Source of the DNA: an uncultured Clostridia bacterium
Lineage (GTDB): Bacteria; Bacillota; Clostridia; Christensenellales; Borkfalkiaceae
Assembly (NCBI GenBank): GCA_947627665.1
Contig: CANQWX010000013.1
Location: 1 to 51,075 of the forward strand
Reading direction: 5' to 3'
Length of the DNA: 51,075 nt
Position numbers and translations under genes: made by a program. The notes below the pieces were generated by a model. That model was not told the DNA's origin. It did not search any database and worked only from the letters and a program-made list of their open reading frames with translations. Shown here in pieces: positions 30,907 through 39,964 of this stretch. How positions within the stretch are numbered: the stretch's first letter is position 1; the number at the start of each line of letters is the position of its first letter.

Positions 30907-31394
30907 CCCTCTTCGCCCGCCGCGGGACAATACCGCTCGATGATGAGGGGCAGACACTCGCGGATGCGGCGGAGGGTCACACGGTAGACGTCGATGTCTT
31001 TGCCGTAAGGATCGGGAATCTCCCTGCCGCACAGGAGCGGAAAGCTCGTCACGTTGGGATATTTTTCGAGGGCGGCGCGGTGCCGCTCCGTCATGCAGAC
31101 GACGAGATAGGCGCTCTTCACCGTTTTTTCGGTGAGCTGCTTCGGGCGGAAACTCTTGTTCACCGAAATTTTCGCCTCGCGGAGCGCCTGCGCGCTATTG
31201 GGCGAAAGAGCGCTCCCCGCCTCCGCATGCAGGCCTGCGGAACTCACCGTATACCCCGTGATCTTACGGCGGCGAAGCTCCTTGCGGAGTGCCGCTTCCG
31301 CCATGGGCGAACGGCAGGTGTTCCCCGTGCACACAAAGACGATCTTCTTTTTGGGTACCGCTTTCTTCTTCGGTTCAGCGTTCTTCTGTTCCAT
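30903..31394 (-). CDS. ywlE: low-molecular-weight phosphatase, probable protein-arginine phosphatase YwlE
   Basis: The 163-residue phosphatase has the P-loop VCTGNTCRSPMAE (Cys22, Arg28) and the late general-acid loop DPYGKD. The residue after Asn in the loop is Thr26, which in Bacillus YwlE favours phospho-arginine over phospho-tyrosine; tyrosine phosphatases carry Ile or another residue there. The position between sua5 (ywlC) and rpiB is also that of ywlE. The lysine-rich N-terminal 17 residues are an extension. A McsB arginine kinase is not in the window. Start and Sua5 end overlap by 20 bases. Confidence 0.85.
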   Translation of the reverse strand: MEQKNAEPKKKAVPKKKIVFVCTGNTCRSPMAEAALRKELRRRKITGYTVSSAGLHAEAGSALSPNSAQALREAKISVNKSFRPKQLTEKTVKSAYLVVCMTERHRAALEKYPNVTSFPLLCGREIPDPYGKDIDVYRVTLRRIRECLPLIIERYCPAAGEEG

Positions 31395-32385
31395 GTTCCA
31401 CCCCGAAGGCGCGTTTCATGCGGTTCATGACCCCCGCCATCACACCCTCTTTCTCCCTCGGTTCGATCCCGATGAGCAGCGTCGCCTGCCGTTCCCCCTT
31501 GCGGAGGAGCGCATACAGCCGCCGCGCCATCTCCTCGGGCGCGCCGCCCAGATCGAGCGCGCGGTAATTTTTCAAAAGAGCGCAGACGGCGCTCTCGCAC
31601 AGAAAGCAGGGCGCGCCGCTCTCCTCCTCGCTTTCGTAACAGGCAACGGCTTTTTCAAGCTCTTCCGCCGTAAAATACGCCGTCTTGCAGCGGGGCGCAT
31701 AGTGTTTATAGGCCATACCGGGGCTTTTGGGCTTCTCGCCCGATCTCGCCCGATATACTTTGCATTCCCCCGTCACTTGCGCGATCATCTCCCTTGTCAC
31801 AAGCCCTTCGCGCAGGATCTGCGGAACTTCCCCCGTGCAATCGAGCACGGTGCTCTCGATCCCGCCGCTGCATGCCCCGCCGTCCAAAATGAGCGGGATC
31901 TTGCCGTTGAAATCGTCAAAGACGTGCCGCGCGGTGACGGGAGAAACGTGTTTGGAGAGGTTGGCGCTCGGCGCCGCGACGGGAAGGTCCGCCGCCTTCA
32001 AAAACGCCTGCGCCGTGGGCGAGGACGGCACGCGGATCGCCAGCGTATCGAGGCCGCAGGAAACGTACTTCGACACCTTCCCCGTGGAGGGATACACCAT
32101 CGTCAGCGGTCCCGGCAGAAAGGTGCGCCGAAGCGCCGCGGCATAGGGCGGCTCCCCGTCGATGAGGGAGGAGATGTCGTAGTCCCTATGGACGTGCACG
32201 ATGAGCGGATTGTCGGCGGGACGCCCTTTGAGGGCGAACACTTTGAGCACGGCTTCGTCCGAAAAGGCGTTCGCGCCCAAACCGTACACCGTTTCGGTAT
32301 GAAAGGCGACGACTTCGCCCTCTCCGATCAATTTCTTCGCAAGATCGAGCCACCCGCGCGAGCAGCTCACGATTTTCGTTTCCAT
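31375..32385 (-). CDS. ywlC: L-threonylcarbamoyladenylate synthase (Sua5/YwlC)
   Basis: The 336-residue protein makes threonylcarbamoyl-AMP for the t6A37 modification of tRNA. It consists of the YrdC/Sua5 domain, with HTETVYGLG, KGRPADNPLIVHV, RVPSSP, AAPSANLS and the GGIESTVLD turn. A Sua5-type C-terminal domain follows from about residue 215 (SPGMAYKHYAP). The two-domain length distinguishes it from single-domain TsaC. It begins two bases after the dnaB stop and overlaps ywlE, so translation of the three is likely coupled. Confidence 0.93.
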   Translation of the reverse strand: METKIVSCSRGWLDLAKKLIGEGEVVAFHTETVYGLGANAFSDEAVLKVFALKGRPADNPLIVHVHRDYDISSLIDGEPPYAAALRRTFLPGPLTMVYPSTGKVSKYVSCGLDTLAIRVPSSPTAQAFLKAADLPVAAPSANLSKHVSPVTARHVFDDFNGKIPLILDGGACSGGIESTVLDCTGEVPQILREGLVTREMIAQVTGECKVYRARSGEKPKSPGMAYKHYAPRCKTAYFTAEELEKAVACYESEEESGAPCFLCESAVCALLKNYRALDLGGAPEEMARRLYALLRKGERQATLLIGIEPREKEGVMAGVMNRMKRAFGVEHGTEER

Positions 32386-32387
32386 GC

Positions 32388-33845
32388 TCAGTCAAAGGGA
32401 AGATCGTCGTCGGTCTGTTCTCCGCGGGGAGCGGGTATTTCGGCGTCCCCGGGGGTCATAAAGTCGGGTTTTTTCTTGATGTACTGCGGCTCCTCGTCCG
32501 AAACGCCCTGTGCGTCCACGTCGATGAACTTGGTGCTCTCGCCGATGAAGCGGAGCTGGATGCGCCCCGTTGCGCCGTTTCTGTGCTTGGCGATGACGAG
32601 GTCCGCCGCGCCCTTGACGACCTTGCCTGCGGCAATGTCCTCGGGGGTCGCGCCCACATCGGGACGGTTGATGAACATGACGATGTCGGCGTCCTGCTCG
32701 ATCGCGCCCGACTCTCTGAGGTCGGAAAGCTGTGCCTCCTTCGTCTGGATACGGCGGAGCTGGGAGAGCGCGATGACGGGGACGTCCAGCTCCTTTGCCA
32801 TGATCTTAAGGGCGCGGGTGATGGAAGCCACTTCCTGCTGGCGGTTGAAATCTCCGCCCGCGGGCGTTTCCGCCCCCATGAGCTGGATATAGTCGATCAT
32901 GACGACGTCGAGCCGCCCCTCCGCGCTCTTCAATCTTCTGCACTTGGAGAGGATCTCGGCGGGCGTCACGACGGAGGAGTCATCGATAAAAATCTTGCTC
33001 TTCTGCAAGCGGTCGCCCGCAACCGTGAGGTTCTTCCATTCCTTGGCGCCGAGCTTGCCCGAAAGCCCCTTCTCCATGCTGACTTCGGCATAGGAGAAGA
33101 GGAGCCGCTGCAAAATTTCGGTATAGGGCATTTCGAGGGAAAAGACCGCCGCCACGTTGTGCCGTTTGAGGCAGGCGTACTCGACGATGTTCATGGCGAG
33201 CGAAGTCTTGCCCATGCCGGGGCGGGCGGCGATGATGATGAGGTTCCCCTTTTGCAGGCCGTGGGTGATCTGGTCGAGATGTTTGAAGCCCGTTTCCAAC
33301 CCGCGGAAGGCGTTCGGATCGTGCTCGATCGCCTCGAGCTTGCCGATGATCTCCTGCACCGCGACGCCGTCCGAAAGTCCCCGCAGCGTGGAATTATCCT
33401 CCCGCTGGGAGATGTCGTACACCTGTTTTTCGGCATATTCGAGCGCTTCCCGTTCCTCGGGCGAGCGGACGCTGTGTTCGGTGATGTTCTTCGCCGCGCG
33501 GATGAGGGCGCGGTTGACGGAATCGCGGCGGACGATCCCGAGATATTGGCGGTAGTTCGCGGCAGACGGAACAAACTGCGAGAGTTCCGTGAGATAGGCA
33601 AGCCCGCCGGCATTCTCGAGCCGACCGTCGCGCTCGAGCCGATCGCTCAGCGTAACGAGGTCTACGGGCTTTCTCATGCCGTAGACCGCCTTCATCGCTC
33701 TCACGATCTCACGGTGGGATTCCTGGTAAAAATCTTCCTCGCGGAGCGTTTCGAGAAGGTCCGATTGGATGCTCTCGTCGATGAGAATGCATCCGAGCAG
33801 GGCGGATTCCGCCTCCAAATTGTGCGGCATTTGATTGTTGGGCAT
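32388..33845 (-). CDS. dnaB: replicative DNA helicase DnaB (DnaC of Bacillus)
   Basis: The 485-residue hexameric helicase unwinds DNA at the replication fork. Its N-terminal domain (about 1-110) has NLEAESALLGC. The linker helix is followed by a RecA-like domain with Walker A ARPGMGKTS, Walker B VVMIDYIQLM, an ALSQL..... motif and FINRPD with an arginine-finger region. The C terminus is acidic (TDDDLPFD). Length is normal. The gene is 43 bases after pepF and directly before sua5. Its loader would normally be DnaC/DnaI; compare the unusual DnaD-like protein at 45483-47195. Confidence 0.95.
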   Translation of the reverse strand: MPNNQMPHNLEAESALLGCILIDESIQSDLLETLREEDFYQESHREIVRAMKAVYGMRKPVDLVTLSDRLERDGRLENAGGLAYLTELSQFVPSAANYRQYLGIVRRDSVNRALIRAAKNITEHSVRSPEEREALEYAEKQVYDISQREDNSTLRGLSDGVAVQEIIGKLEAIEHDPNAFRGLETGFKHLDQITHGLQKGNLIIIAARPGMGKTSLAMNIVEYACLKRHNVAAVFSLEMPYTEILQRLLFSYAEVSMEKGLSGKLGAKEWKNLTVAGDRLQKSKIFIDDSSVVTPAEILSKCRRLKSAEGRLDVVMIDYIQLMGAETPAGGDFNRQQEVASITRALKIMAKELDVPVIALSQLRRIQTKEAQLSDLRESGAIEQDADIVMFINRPDVGATPEDIAAGKVVKGAADLVIAKHRNGATGRIQLRFIGESTKFIDVDAQGVSDEEPQYIKKKPDFMTPGDAEIPAPRGEQTDDDLPFD

Positions 33846-33888
33846 CGTTTTTTCCTCTTTGGGTGTTGTCTTTCTCCGCCGAAAAGGC

Positions 33889-35658
33889 TCAGTTCAATTT
33901 TTCGAACTCGTCGAGCGTTTCCTCGAATTCGCGCATGGCGGCAAGGAAGGTCTCCTCTTTGGTCAGGTCGGCGCCCGCGATCTTCAAAAGGGACACGGGA
34001 TCGGTGGAACAGCCGCCCGAAAGGAACTTGAAATAATTCTCCACGGCGGGCTTTCCTTCGGTGAGGATCTTGTTGGCGATGCAGATCGCCGCCGTGATCC
34101 CCGTCGAATACTTATAGACATAGAAGGGACGGTAAAAGTGCGGGATGCGCGCCCATTCGATGGCGATGTTGCTGTCGTGCACGACCGCAGGGCCATAGTA
34201 TTTTTCGTTGAGCTGCCGATAGAGCGCGGAGAGATTGTCCTTGTTGAGCGGCTCTCCGTTCTCCGCCATGGCATGCGCCTTTTCCTCGAACTCCGCAAAC
34301 TGGGTCTGGCGGAAAAGGGTCGTGCGGATCATATCCATGAAATAATTGAGCAGATATTTTTTGAGCTGCGCGTCTTGCGTCGTCTTGAGCAGATATTTGA
34401 GCAGGAGTACCTCGTTGACCGTGCTCGCCACTTCCGCCACGAAGATCTTATAGTCCGACTTCGCATAGGGCTGGCGGCTGTTGGAGAAATAGGAATGGAT
34501 GGAGTGCCCCATCTCATGCGCGATCGTGAACAGGTCGTGCGTAGTCTTTTGATAGTTCAAGAGCACGAACGGGTGGTTACCGTAGATCCCGATGGAGTAC
34601 GCCCCGCTGCGCTTTCCTTCCGATTCGCAGACGTCGATCCAGCGCTCGTCCCTGCCGCGGCGGAGAAGGGCGTTATATTCCTCGCCGAGGGGCGCAAGTC
34701 CCTTCAAAACGAGATCGTATGCCTCCTCGTAGGATAGTTTCAGCTCGGCGTCCTCCACGAGGGAGGGATAGATGTCGTACATGTACATCGTATCCAGCCC
34801 CATCCGCTCTTTGCGGAGGGCGATATAGCGGTGCATGACGGGCGTATAGTCGCCCACGACCTTCAAAAGATTGTCGTACACGCGGCGGTCGACGTCCTCT
34901 TCGAAGAGCGCCATTTCGAGGCAGGAATTGTAGCCCCGCACCCTTTGGTAGAACATGTTCCGCTTGACGTTGCCGAAATAGGTCGTCGCAAGGGTGTTGA
35001 TGATCTTGCGGTAGGCGGAATAGTAGAGCTGATAGGCCTCTCTGCGCTTTTCGCGGTCCTTGCCGTTGACGATAACGGAATATAGCCCGTGCGAAAGCTG
35101 CACTCTTTTGCCCTCGTATTCGATCTCGGGCAAGTTGAGTTCGGCATTGTCGAGCATCTCGAATACGTCGCCCGCGCAGGAGAGCGGTTCCCCCGTCTGC
35201 GCGAGGATACGCTCCTCTTTTTCGGAGAGGATATGCTCTTTTTGCGCCTTGATGCGGGAAAGCATGTAGTCGCGGTCTTTCAGACGGGGATCGGCGATGA
35301 AACGGTCGAGCACTTCGTCGGGGAGTTCCGTAAGCTCGGGGGTCACAAAGGCGGTCGCCTCGTCGAGGCGGGTGAAGAAATTCATCACGCGGGCCAGATA
35401 GGAATTGTACTTGGTCACGCGCACGTCCTCGTCGTGCTTCATGAAGGCGTAGAGATACACCCGCATGGCGTCGACGGCGAGCGCCTCCTCGGCGGCAAAA
35501 AATTCAAGCAAGCCCTCTACCGTGTGGAGCGTGCCCTTGTACTTTGCAAGATCCAGCCTCTTCTCGACGGCGGCGAGCGCCTTTTCCCACGCCTCGTCGC
35601 TTTCGAACACGTCGGAAACTTTCCATTTGTATTTTTCCTGCACATCCTTTCTTTCCAT
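33889..35658 (-). CDS. pepF: oligoendopeptidase F
   Basis: The 589-residue M3 metallopeptidase has an all-helical PepF N-terminal region (WKVSDVFESDEAWEKAL). The zinc site H381-E-M-G-H385 stands in AHEMGHSIHS, with the third ligand Glu downstream (FVAEVASTVNE). The late YKYSTG and FLSGG are typical of PepF. It cleaves medium-size peptides in the cytoplasm. The start MERKDVQEKY has an AAAGGAAAGG site; a longer frame runs 49 codons upstream into repeat DNA and was rejected. Confidence 0.93.
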   Translation of the reverse strand: MERKDVQEKYKWKVSDVFESDEAWEKALAAVEKRLDLAKYKGTLHTVEGLLEFFAAEEALAVDAMRVYLYAFMKHDEDVRVTKYNSYLARVMNFFTRLDEATAFVTPELTELPDEVLDRFIADPRLKDRDYMLSRIKAQKEHILSEKEERILAQTGEPLSCAGDVFEMLDNAELNLPEIEYEGKRVQLSHGLYSVIVNGKDREKRREAYQLYYSAYRKIINTLATTYFGNVKRNMFYQRVRGYNSCLEMALFEEDVDRRVYDNLLKVVGDYTPVMHRYIALRKERMGLDTMYMYDIYPSLVEDAELKLSYEEAYDLVLKGLAPLGEEYNALLRRGRDERWIDVCESEGKRSGAYSIGIYGNHPFVLLNYQKTTHDLFTIAHEMGHSIHSYFSNSRQPYAKSDYKIFVAEVASTVNEVLLLKYLLKTTQDAQLKKYLLNYFMDMIRTTLFRQTQFAEFEEKAHAMAENGEPLNKDNLSALYRQLNEKYYGPAVVHDSNIAIEWARIPHFYRPFYVYKYSTGITAAICIANKILTEGKPAVENYFKFLSGGCSTDPVSLLKIAGADLTKEETFLAAMREFEETLDEFEKLN

Positions 35659-36283
35659 ATATTCCTTTCCTTTTTTGAATGATTTTTTTCGGTTTGATTT
35701 TTGCGTTTGCCCCTTTTCTGTCATTTCGCCCCGCGCGCTGTTCTGTTTTTCTAAGCGCGGCACGAGCACGCAGGCGAAGTAAGCCGCACATTCTTTTTTC
35801 GTCATTTCGACCGAAGCCGAAGGCGGAGCGGAGAAATCTCAACCTCTTGCTGTCCCTCTTAGGGTGGAGCATTGCCTTCTGCCAACGGTTGATAACCGTT
35901 GGCGCAATGCGACATGAGTGAGCGCATTTGCCGCGCGAACGGTGACCGAACACGGGCTTCTACCCGTGTGAGAAAGTGGCATGAGTGAAGCGAGGGTGGT
36001 TTCTGAGAACCCCTCAGTCACTCACTTCGTTCGTGACAGCTCCCCTGCAAGGGGCGCCAAGTGCGGTAGAGATGAACCATTAAATTTATGCCGAGAGCCG
36101 TAGCGCGAATTCTCGTTTCCCCTTACGGCGCGGAGCAGGGTTTCCCTGCGGCAGCGCACTCAATTTGCCGCATACTTACGGCTTTTTGTTTTTACGAAGC
36201 CGTTTGCGGGCGGGCGGACCGCCCATCCGGGGCATAAAACTTGACCCCTCACGAAATTTTGTCGCAAGACAAAATTTGTGAAC
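35659..36283. repeat. intergenic repeat region C upstream of pepF
   Basis: About 625 bases without a credible gene. GTCATTTCGACCGAAGCC...GAGAAATCTCAAC (35800-35842) is inverse to the blocks at 5700-5750 and 7870-7922. CAGCTCCCCTGCAAGGGGCGCC (36037-36060 region) repeats the unit at 6053-6075. Other items are a GCCAACGGTTGATAACCGTTGGC palindrome (35882-35904), ACGGGCTTCTACCCGT (35953-35968) and a perfect 10-bp hairpin AAATTTTGTC-GCAA-GACAAAATTT (36254-36277) just before the PFL gene end. The hairpin may help end the PFL transcript. Confidence 0.75.
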
Positions 36284-37633
36284 TTAGTTTTTGAAGCTAT
36301 GAATCGGCGCGGGAAGAATGCCGCCGCGGGAGATGAATTTCTCCGCCGAGCCGCAGTGCACGGGCATGACGGGCGCTCTGCCGAGCAGTCCTCCGAAGTC
36401 CACCGTATCCCCCACCTTTTTGCCGGGGGCGGGAATGACGCGGACCGCCGTCGTCTTATTGTTCACCATGCCGATCGCCGCTTCGTCCGCGAGGATCGCC
36501 GAAATGGTGGAAGCGGGCGTATCGCCGGGGAGCGCGATCATGTCAAGCCCCACCGAACAGACGCAGGTCATGGCTTCCAATTTATCGATCGTGACCGCGC
36601 CGCGTTCGGCGGCTTCGATCATGCCGATGTCCTCGGAAACGGGAATGAACGCGCCCGAAAGCCCGCCCACGCGGGAGGACGCCATCACGCCCCCCTTTTT
36701 GACCGCGTCGTTGAGCATGGCGAGCGCCGCCGTCGTGCCGTGTCCGCCGACCACTTCAAGCCCCAATTCCTCGAGGATATGCGCCACGGAATCCCCTCTT
36801 GCGGGCGTGGGCGCAAGGGAGAGGTCGACCACCCCAAAGGGAACGCCGAGCCGCCGCGCCGCCTCCTTGGCGACGAGCTGTCCCGCCCGCGTGATCTTGA
36901 ACGCCGTGCGCTTGATGATCTCCGCCGCCTCGGTGAGGTCGGCTTCGGGCGCAAAGGAGAGCGCGTGCTGCACCACCCCGGGACCCGAAACGCCCACGTT
37001 GATGACGCGGTCTGCCTCGCCCACCCCGTGGAAGGCGCCCGCCATGAAGGGATTGTCCTCCACGGCATTGCAGAAGGCGACGAGCCGCGCGCAGCCCATC
37101 CCCCCTTGGGTGCTTTCCGCCGTCTGTTTGACGATCCCACCCATCTGTCTTACGGCGTCCATGTTGATGCCCGAGCGGGAAGAGCCGACATTCACGGAAG
37201 CGCAGAGCTTTTGGGTAACCGCCAGCGCCTCGGGAATGGTGGCGAGGAATTTCTGTTCGTAATCTGCGGTCGCCTTGTGGACGAGCGCGGAATAGCCCCC
37301 CAAAAAGTCGATGCCGAGCGCGTCCGCGGCGCGGTCGAGGGCGCGGGCGACCAACGGGCTTTGTTCGGGAAAAGCCGCCGTCACAAGTGAAACGGGGGTG
37401 ACCGACACCCGCTTGTTGACGATGGGAATGCCGTATTCGCGGGAGAGCTGCCCCACTGTCGGGACAAGCCGCTCCGCCGATCTCACCACCCGCTCGTACA
37501 CGGCCTGCGCCGTCTGCTCCGCGCTCTCGCGGACGCAGGGCAAGAGGGAGATCCCCATCGTGACGGTGCGGATGTCGAGATGTTCCTTTTCGATCATATC
37601 GATCGTTTCGATGACTTCGGTAGAATTGAACAT
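36284..37633 (-). CDS. PFL family protein (UPF0210/DUF711)
   Basis: The 449-residue protein belongs to the UPF0210 family, distantly related in fold to pyruvate formate-lyase-type barrels. No glycyl-radical or activation motif is present. Family words include [65 protein letters not shown] and [10 protein letters not shown]. The gene is invariably found next to a short ACT protein, as here eight bases upstream, suggesting that the ACT partner binds a small ligand and regulates it. Biochemical function is unknown. Confidence 0.9.
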   Translation of the reverse strand: MFNSTEVIETIDMIEKEHLDIRTVTMGISLLPCVRESAEQTAQAVYERVVRSAERLVPTVGQLSREYGIPIVNKRVSVTPVSLVTAAFPEQSPLVARALDRAADALGIDFLGGYSALVHKATADYEQKFLATIPEALAVTQKLCASVNVGSSRSGINMDAVRQMGGIVKQTAESTQGGMGCARLVAFCNAVEDNPFMAGAFHGVGEADRVINVGVSGPGVVQHALSFAPEADLTEAAEIIKRTAFKITRAGQLVAKEAARRLGVPFGVVDLSLAPTPARGDSVAHILEELGLEVVGGHGTTAALAMLNDAVKKGGVMASSRVGGLSGAFIPVSEDIGMIEAAERGAVTIDKLEAMTCVCSVGLDMIALPGDTPASTISAILADEAAIGMVNNKTTAVRVIPAPGKKVGDTVDFGGLLGRAPVMPVHCGSAEKFISRGGILPAPIHSFKN

Positions 37634-37641
37634 GATCGCCT

Positions 37642-37911
37642 TTACACTCTGTGCATGGCCTGGAAGATGTCCTCATGCTGGACACGCACGGACATGCCGA
37701 TGTCTTTTCCCATCTCCGCGGCGGAGGAGGCGAGCGAGGCAAGGTCCTCCGTGCACTCCGAGGCGTCCACCACCATGATCATGGCGAAACGGTCCCTCAT
37801 GATCGTCTGGGAAATATCGAGAATGTTGATGTTTTTTTCGCTCAAAAAGGCGCTCACCTGCGCGATGATCCCCTTTCTGTCCGTCCCCGTTACCGTGACG
37901 ACTGCCTTCAT
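37642..37911 (-). CDS. ACT-domain regulator (UPF0237)
   Basis: The 89-residue protein is a single ACT domain of the GcvR-like UPF0237 family: [34 protein letters not shown] and [13 protein letters not shown]. The GxDRKGI amino-acid-binding turn is intact. Its constant partner is the PFL/UPF0210 protein encoded next. Its start overlaps the upstream membrane-protein stop as ATGA. The ligand is unknown; amino acids are the usual ACT ligands. Confidence 0.9.
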   Translation of the reverse strand: MKAVVTVTGTDRKGIIAQVSAFLSEKNINILDISQTIMRDRFAMIMVVDASECTEDLASLASSAAEMGKDIGMSVRVQHEDIFQAMHRV

Positions 37912-38429
37912 ACCCTCTCCTCCCCGAGGTCGTAAGCGATGAGCAGATTTCCCTGCGAGAGGAGCCGCACCTTCCGCCCCTTTTGGAAGGGCGGGAAGTC
38001 CTTTTCCCCGTCCACATAGATCTGCCTTGTCATCGCCTCGTCCTTTTTGACGTTTTTCACCGAGAAGAGCGCGACGTTCACGTCTACGCCGTCCCGCGTG
38101 GTCCAATCTTCGATGTCCTCGAAGGGGAGCACGGAATACTCCTTAAGCCCCGCCGAGATAAATCCGAGCATCTTGCAATATGCCTTGCACCGCTTATAAC
38201 TGATGCCCATATACGGGAAGCAGAAGAGGATATACAGCCCCGTGAGAACGCTCGTTCCCACGATATACCACACTCCCGCGGGATCGTTGTAGGGCAAGAG
38301 AATGTAGAATACGAGCAGACAGACAAGCCCCGCGAGGAAGAGTCCCGTGGCAAGGAAAAAGCCCGCGAGAAGCCGCCGCTTCTGCTTCATTGCGTCCAAA
38401 AGGTCGGCGTCGCCGTATAGCCATTTCAT
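37908..38429 (-). CDS. two-helix membrane protein, unknown function
   Basis: The 173-residue protein has two transmembrane helices (about residues 22-44 and 54-73). A cytoplasmic beta-rich domain of ~100 residues follows, with the words YCKMLGFISAGLKEYSVLPFEDIEDW and GEKDFPPFQKGRKVRLLSQGNLLIAYDLGEE. Such proteins occur in Clostridia near DegV or ACT genes, without assigned function. GGAGTG precedes the ATG. The gene is tightly packed between degV and the ACT gene. Confidence 0.7.
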   Translation of the reverse strand: MKWLYGDADLLDAMKQKRRLLAGFFLATGLFLAGLVCLLVFYILLPYNDPAGVWYIVGTSVLTGLYILFCFPYMGISYKRCKAYCKMLGFISAGLKEYSVLPFEDIEDWTTRDGVDVNVALFSVKNVKKDEAMTRQIYVDGEKDFPPFQKGRKVRLLSQGNLLIAYDLGEERV

Positions 38430-38435
38430 GGCGGT

Positions 38436-39278
38436 TCACTCCGCGATGAAGAGCACGCCGAGGGTGTTTTTCCCGCAGTGTCCCGTGATGACGGAGCCTG
38501 CGATCGTTTCGATGACCTCGTCGAAATCGAACAGCTCCCTCACCTTCTGCCGCGCGGCTTCGACGATCGGCTCGTCCGCCGTGCTGTGGGTGATGAACGC
38601 GCGCGTCTTATCGTAAGCGGGATATTGCTCCTTGAGGTCCTGCACATAGCTTGCGATACACTTTTCCATCGTGCCGCGGTATTTTTTGCCCGCGTAGAGC
38701 TGGCCGTCCTGCATCTCGATGAGCGGGTGGATCTTCAGCAGATTGGCGCCGTACATCGCCATGCGGGAGCACCGCCCGCCCTTATAGAGGTAGTCGAGGC
38801 GGTCGGGCACGAAGGAAGTGTTGATCTTGGGCGCGAGCGCCGCGGTCTTTTCGGCGATCTCCTTGGCGCCCAGACCCGCTTCGAGATAGTCGCAGGCCTT
38901 CATGACCATAAGCCCCTGTCCCGAGGAGAGCGCCTTGCTGTCTACAACATACACTCTCTTGCCGAACTTCTTTGCCGCCTCCACCGCATAATTGTGGGAA
39001 GAGGAGGACTTCACCGAGATGTTGTAGTGCACCACGGTGTCCCCCGCGTCCACATAGCGGGCGAAGAACTCCTCGTAGTCGCCGATGCTCGGCGCGGCGG
39101 TCTTGGGGAGGTCCCCCGTTTTTTCCACATACGCGAAAATATCCTGCGGGGTGATGTCCACGCCGTCGCGGTAGGCGTTTCCGCCCAAAATGACGGAGAG
39201 CGGCATCACGCCGATGTTCTTTTCGGCGATCTTCGCGCCGAGATCGCAGGTACTGTCCGTTGTAATTTTGATGCTCAT
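38436..39278 (-). CDS. DegV-family fatty-acid-binding protein
   Basis: The 280-residue protein is a DegV/FakB-type lipid carrier. It begins IKITTDSTCDLG, has the TAAPSIGDYEEFF segment of the acyl pocket, VVHYNIS..SSSSHNYAVEAAK, YVVDSKALSSGQGLMV and RLDYLYKGGRCS. Homologues present fatty acids to the kinase FakA for phosphorylation. No FakA is in the window. A GGAGAAGGAAAAG ribosome binding site fits. The gene lies between lepB and the two-helix membrane protein in one strand run. Confidence 0.9.
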   Translation of the reverse strand: MSIKITTDSTCDLGAKIAEKNIGVMPLSVILGGNAYRDGVDITPQDIFAYVEKTGDLPKTAAPSIGDYEEFFARYVDAGDTVVHYNISVKSSSSHNYAVEAAKKFGKRVYVVDSKALSSGQGLMVMKACDYLEAGLGAKEIAEKTAALAPKINTSFVPDRLDYLYKGGRCSRMAMYGANLLKIHPLIEMQDGQLYAGKKYRGTMEKCIASYVQDLKEQYPAYDKTRAFITHSTADEPIVEAARQKVRELFDFDEVIETIAGSVITGHCGKNTLGVLFIAE

Positions 39279-39312
39279 TCTTTTCCTTCTCCTATCCGAT
39301 CATATTCCGTTT

Positions 39313-39963
39313 TCAAATGAGTTCTTTCACCCACTTGAAAAAAACTTCCCATCTGGAAAGGGACTTGTTCTCGAGCGACCACTGCGTGACCACCCCTTCG
39401 ATGTCCCCGAGCCGGAAACAACCTACGGCGCGGGAATCGGTGCTGTTGGTGCGGTTGTCGCCGAGGAAGAAGATCTCTCCCTCTCCCACCGTACACTCGA
39501 ACACTTCCTTGCCCGTGTAGGTCTCCCCCTTTGCATACTCCTCAACAAGGCACTCGAACTCCTCTTCCCCCGCCTTGCGCAGGTACACCTTCCCCTGCTC
39601 GATGCGGACGGTGTCCCCGCCGAGCGCGATGAGCCGCTTGATGATGTTGCCCTCCGAAAAGCCGAATTCTTCGCGGTAGCGCTCCACGTTGATGATGACG
39701 ATATCCCCGCGTGCGGGCACGGCGGTGCGGTCCGCATAGAGCAGGTCCCCGCCCTCCCATTTGAGCGTATAAGGATCCCTTACCCCGCCTTGGAGGGTAT
39801 CCTCCATGGAGGGGCCGCCCACGTTTACACCGAAGATCTCCGACAGAAAGCCGAAGTTGAGCAGCGTAAAGCCGATGAGGAGGCAAAGCAAAACGGCGGT
39901 CGCCGCGTTCCAAAGGCTGACGGGCGCCTCATTGAGCATGTTGGGTCTGCGTATCTTTTTCAT
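39313..39963 (-). CDS. lepB: signal peptidase I
   Basis: The 216-residue enzyme removes signal peptides from exported proteins. It has one transmembrane segment (about 19-41), then the catalytic Ser52 in GGPSMEDTL, Lys109 in NIIKRLIALGGD and the late GDNRTNSTDSR box E. The soluble catalytic domain contains insertions that are normal for the family. It starts one base after the stop of the hydrolase-like gene, so translation is probably coupled; no independent ribosome binding site is obvious. Confidence 0.93.
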   Translation of the reverse strand: MKKIRRPNMLNEAPVSLWNAATAVLLCLLIGFTLLNFGFLSEIFGVNVGGPSMEDTLQGGVRDPYTLKWEGGDLLYADRTAVPARGDIVIINVERYREEFGFSEGNIIKRLIALGGDTVRIEQGKVYLRKAGEEEFECLVEEYAKGETYTGKEVFECTVGEGEIFFLGDNRTNSTDSRAVGCFRLGDIEGVVTQWSLENKSLSRWEVFFKWVKELI

Positions 39964-39964
39964 A

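Noticed and set aside
31132-32892. 586-codon plus-strand frame across ywlE, sua5 and dnaB
   Set aside because: It runs opposite three well-supported genes and has no start signal.
32583-34031. 482-codon plus-strand frame opposite dnaB
   Set aside because: DnaB helicase motifs are intact on the minus strand; the antisense frame has no domain.
35806-35953. N-terminal extension of pepF or an extra gene upstream
   Set aside because: The frame is inside repeat DNA; the ATG at 35658 has a strong ribosome binding site and matches the family length.
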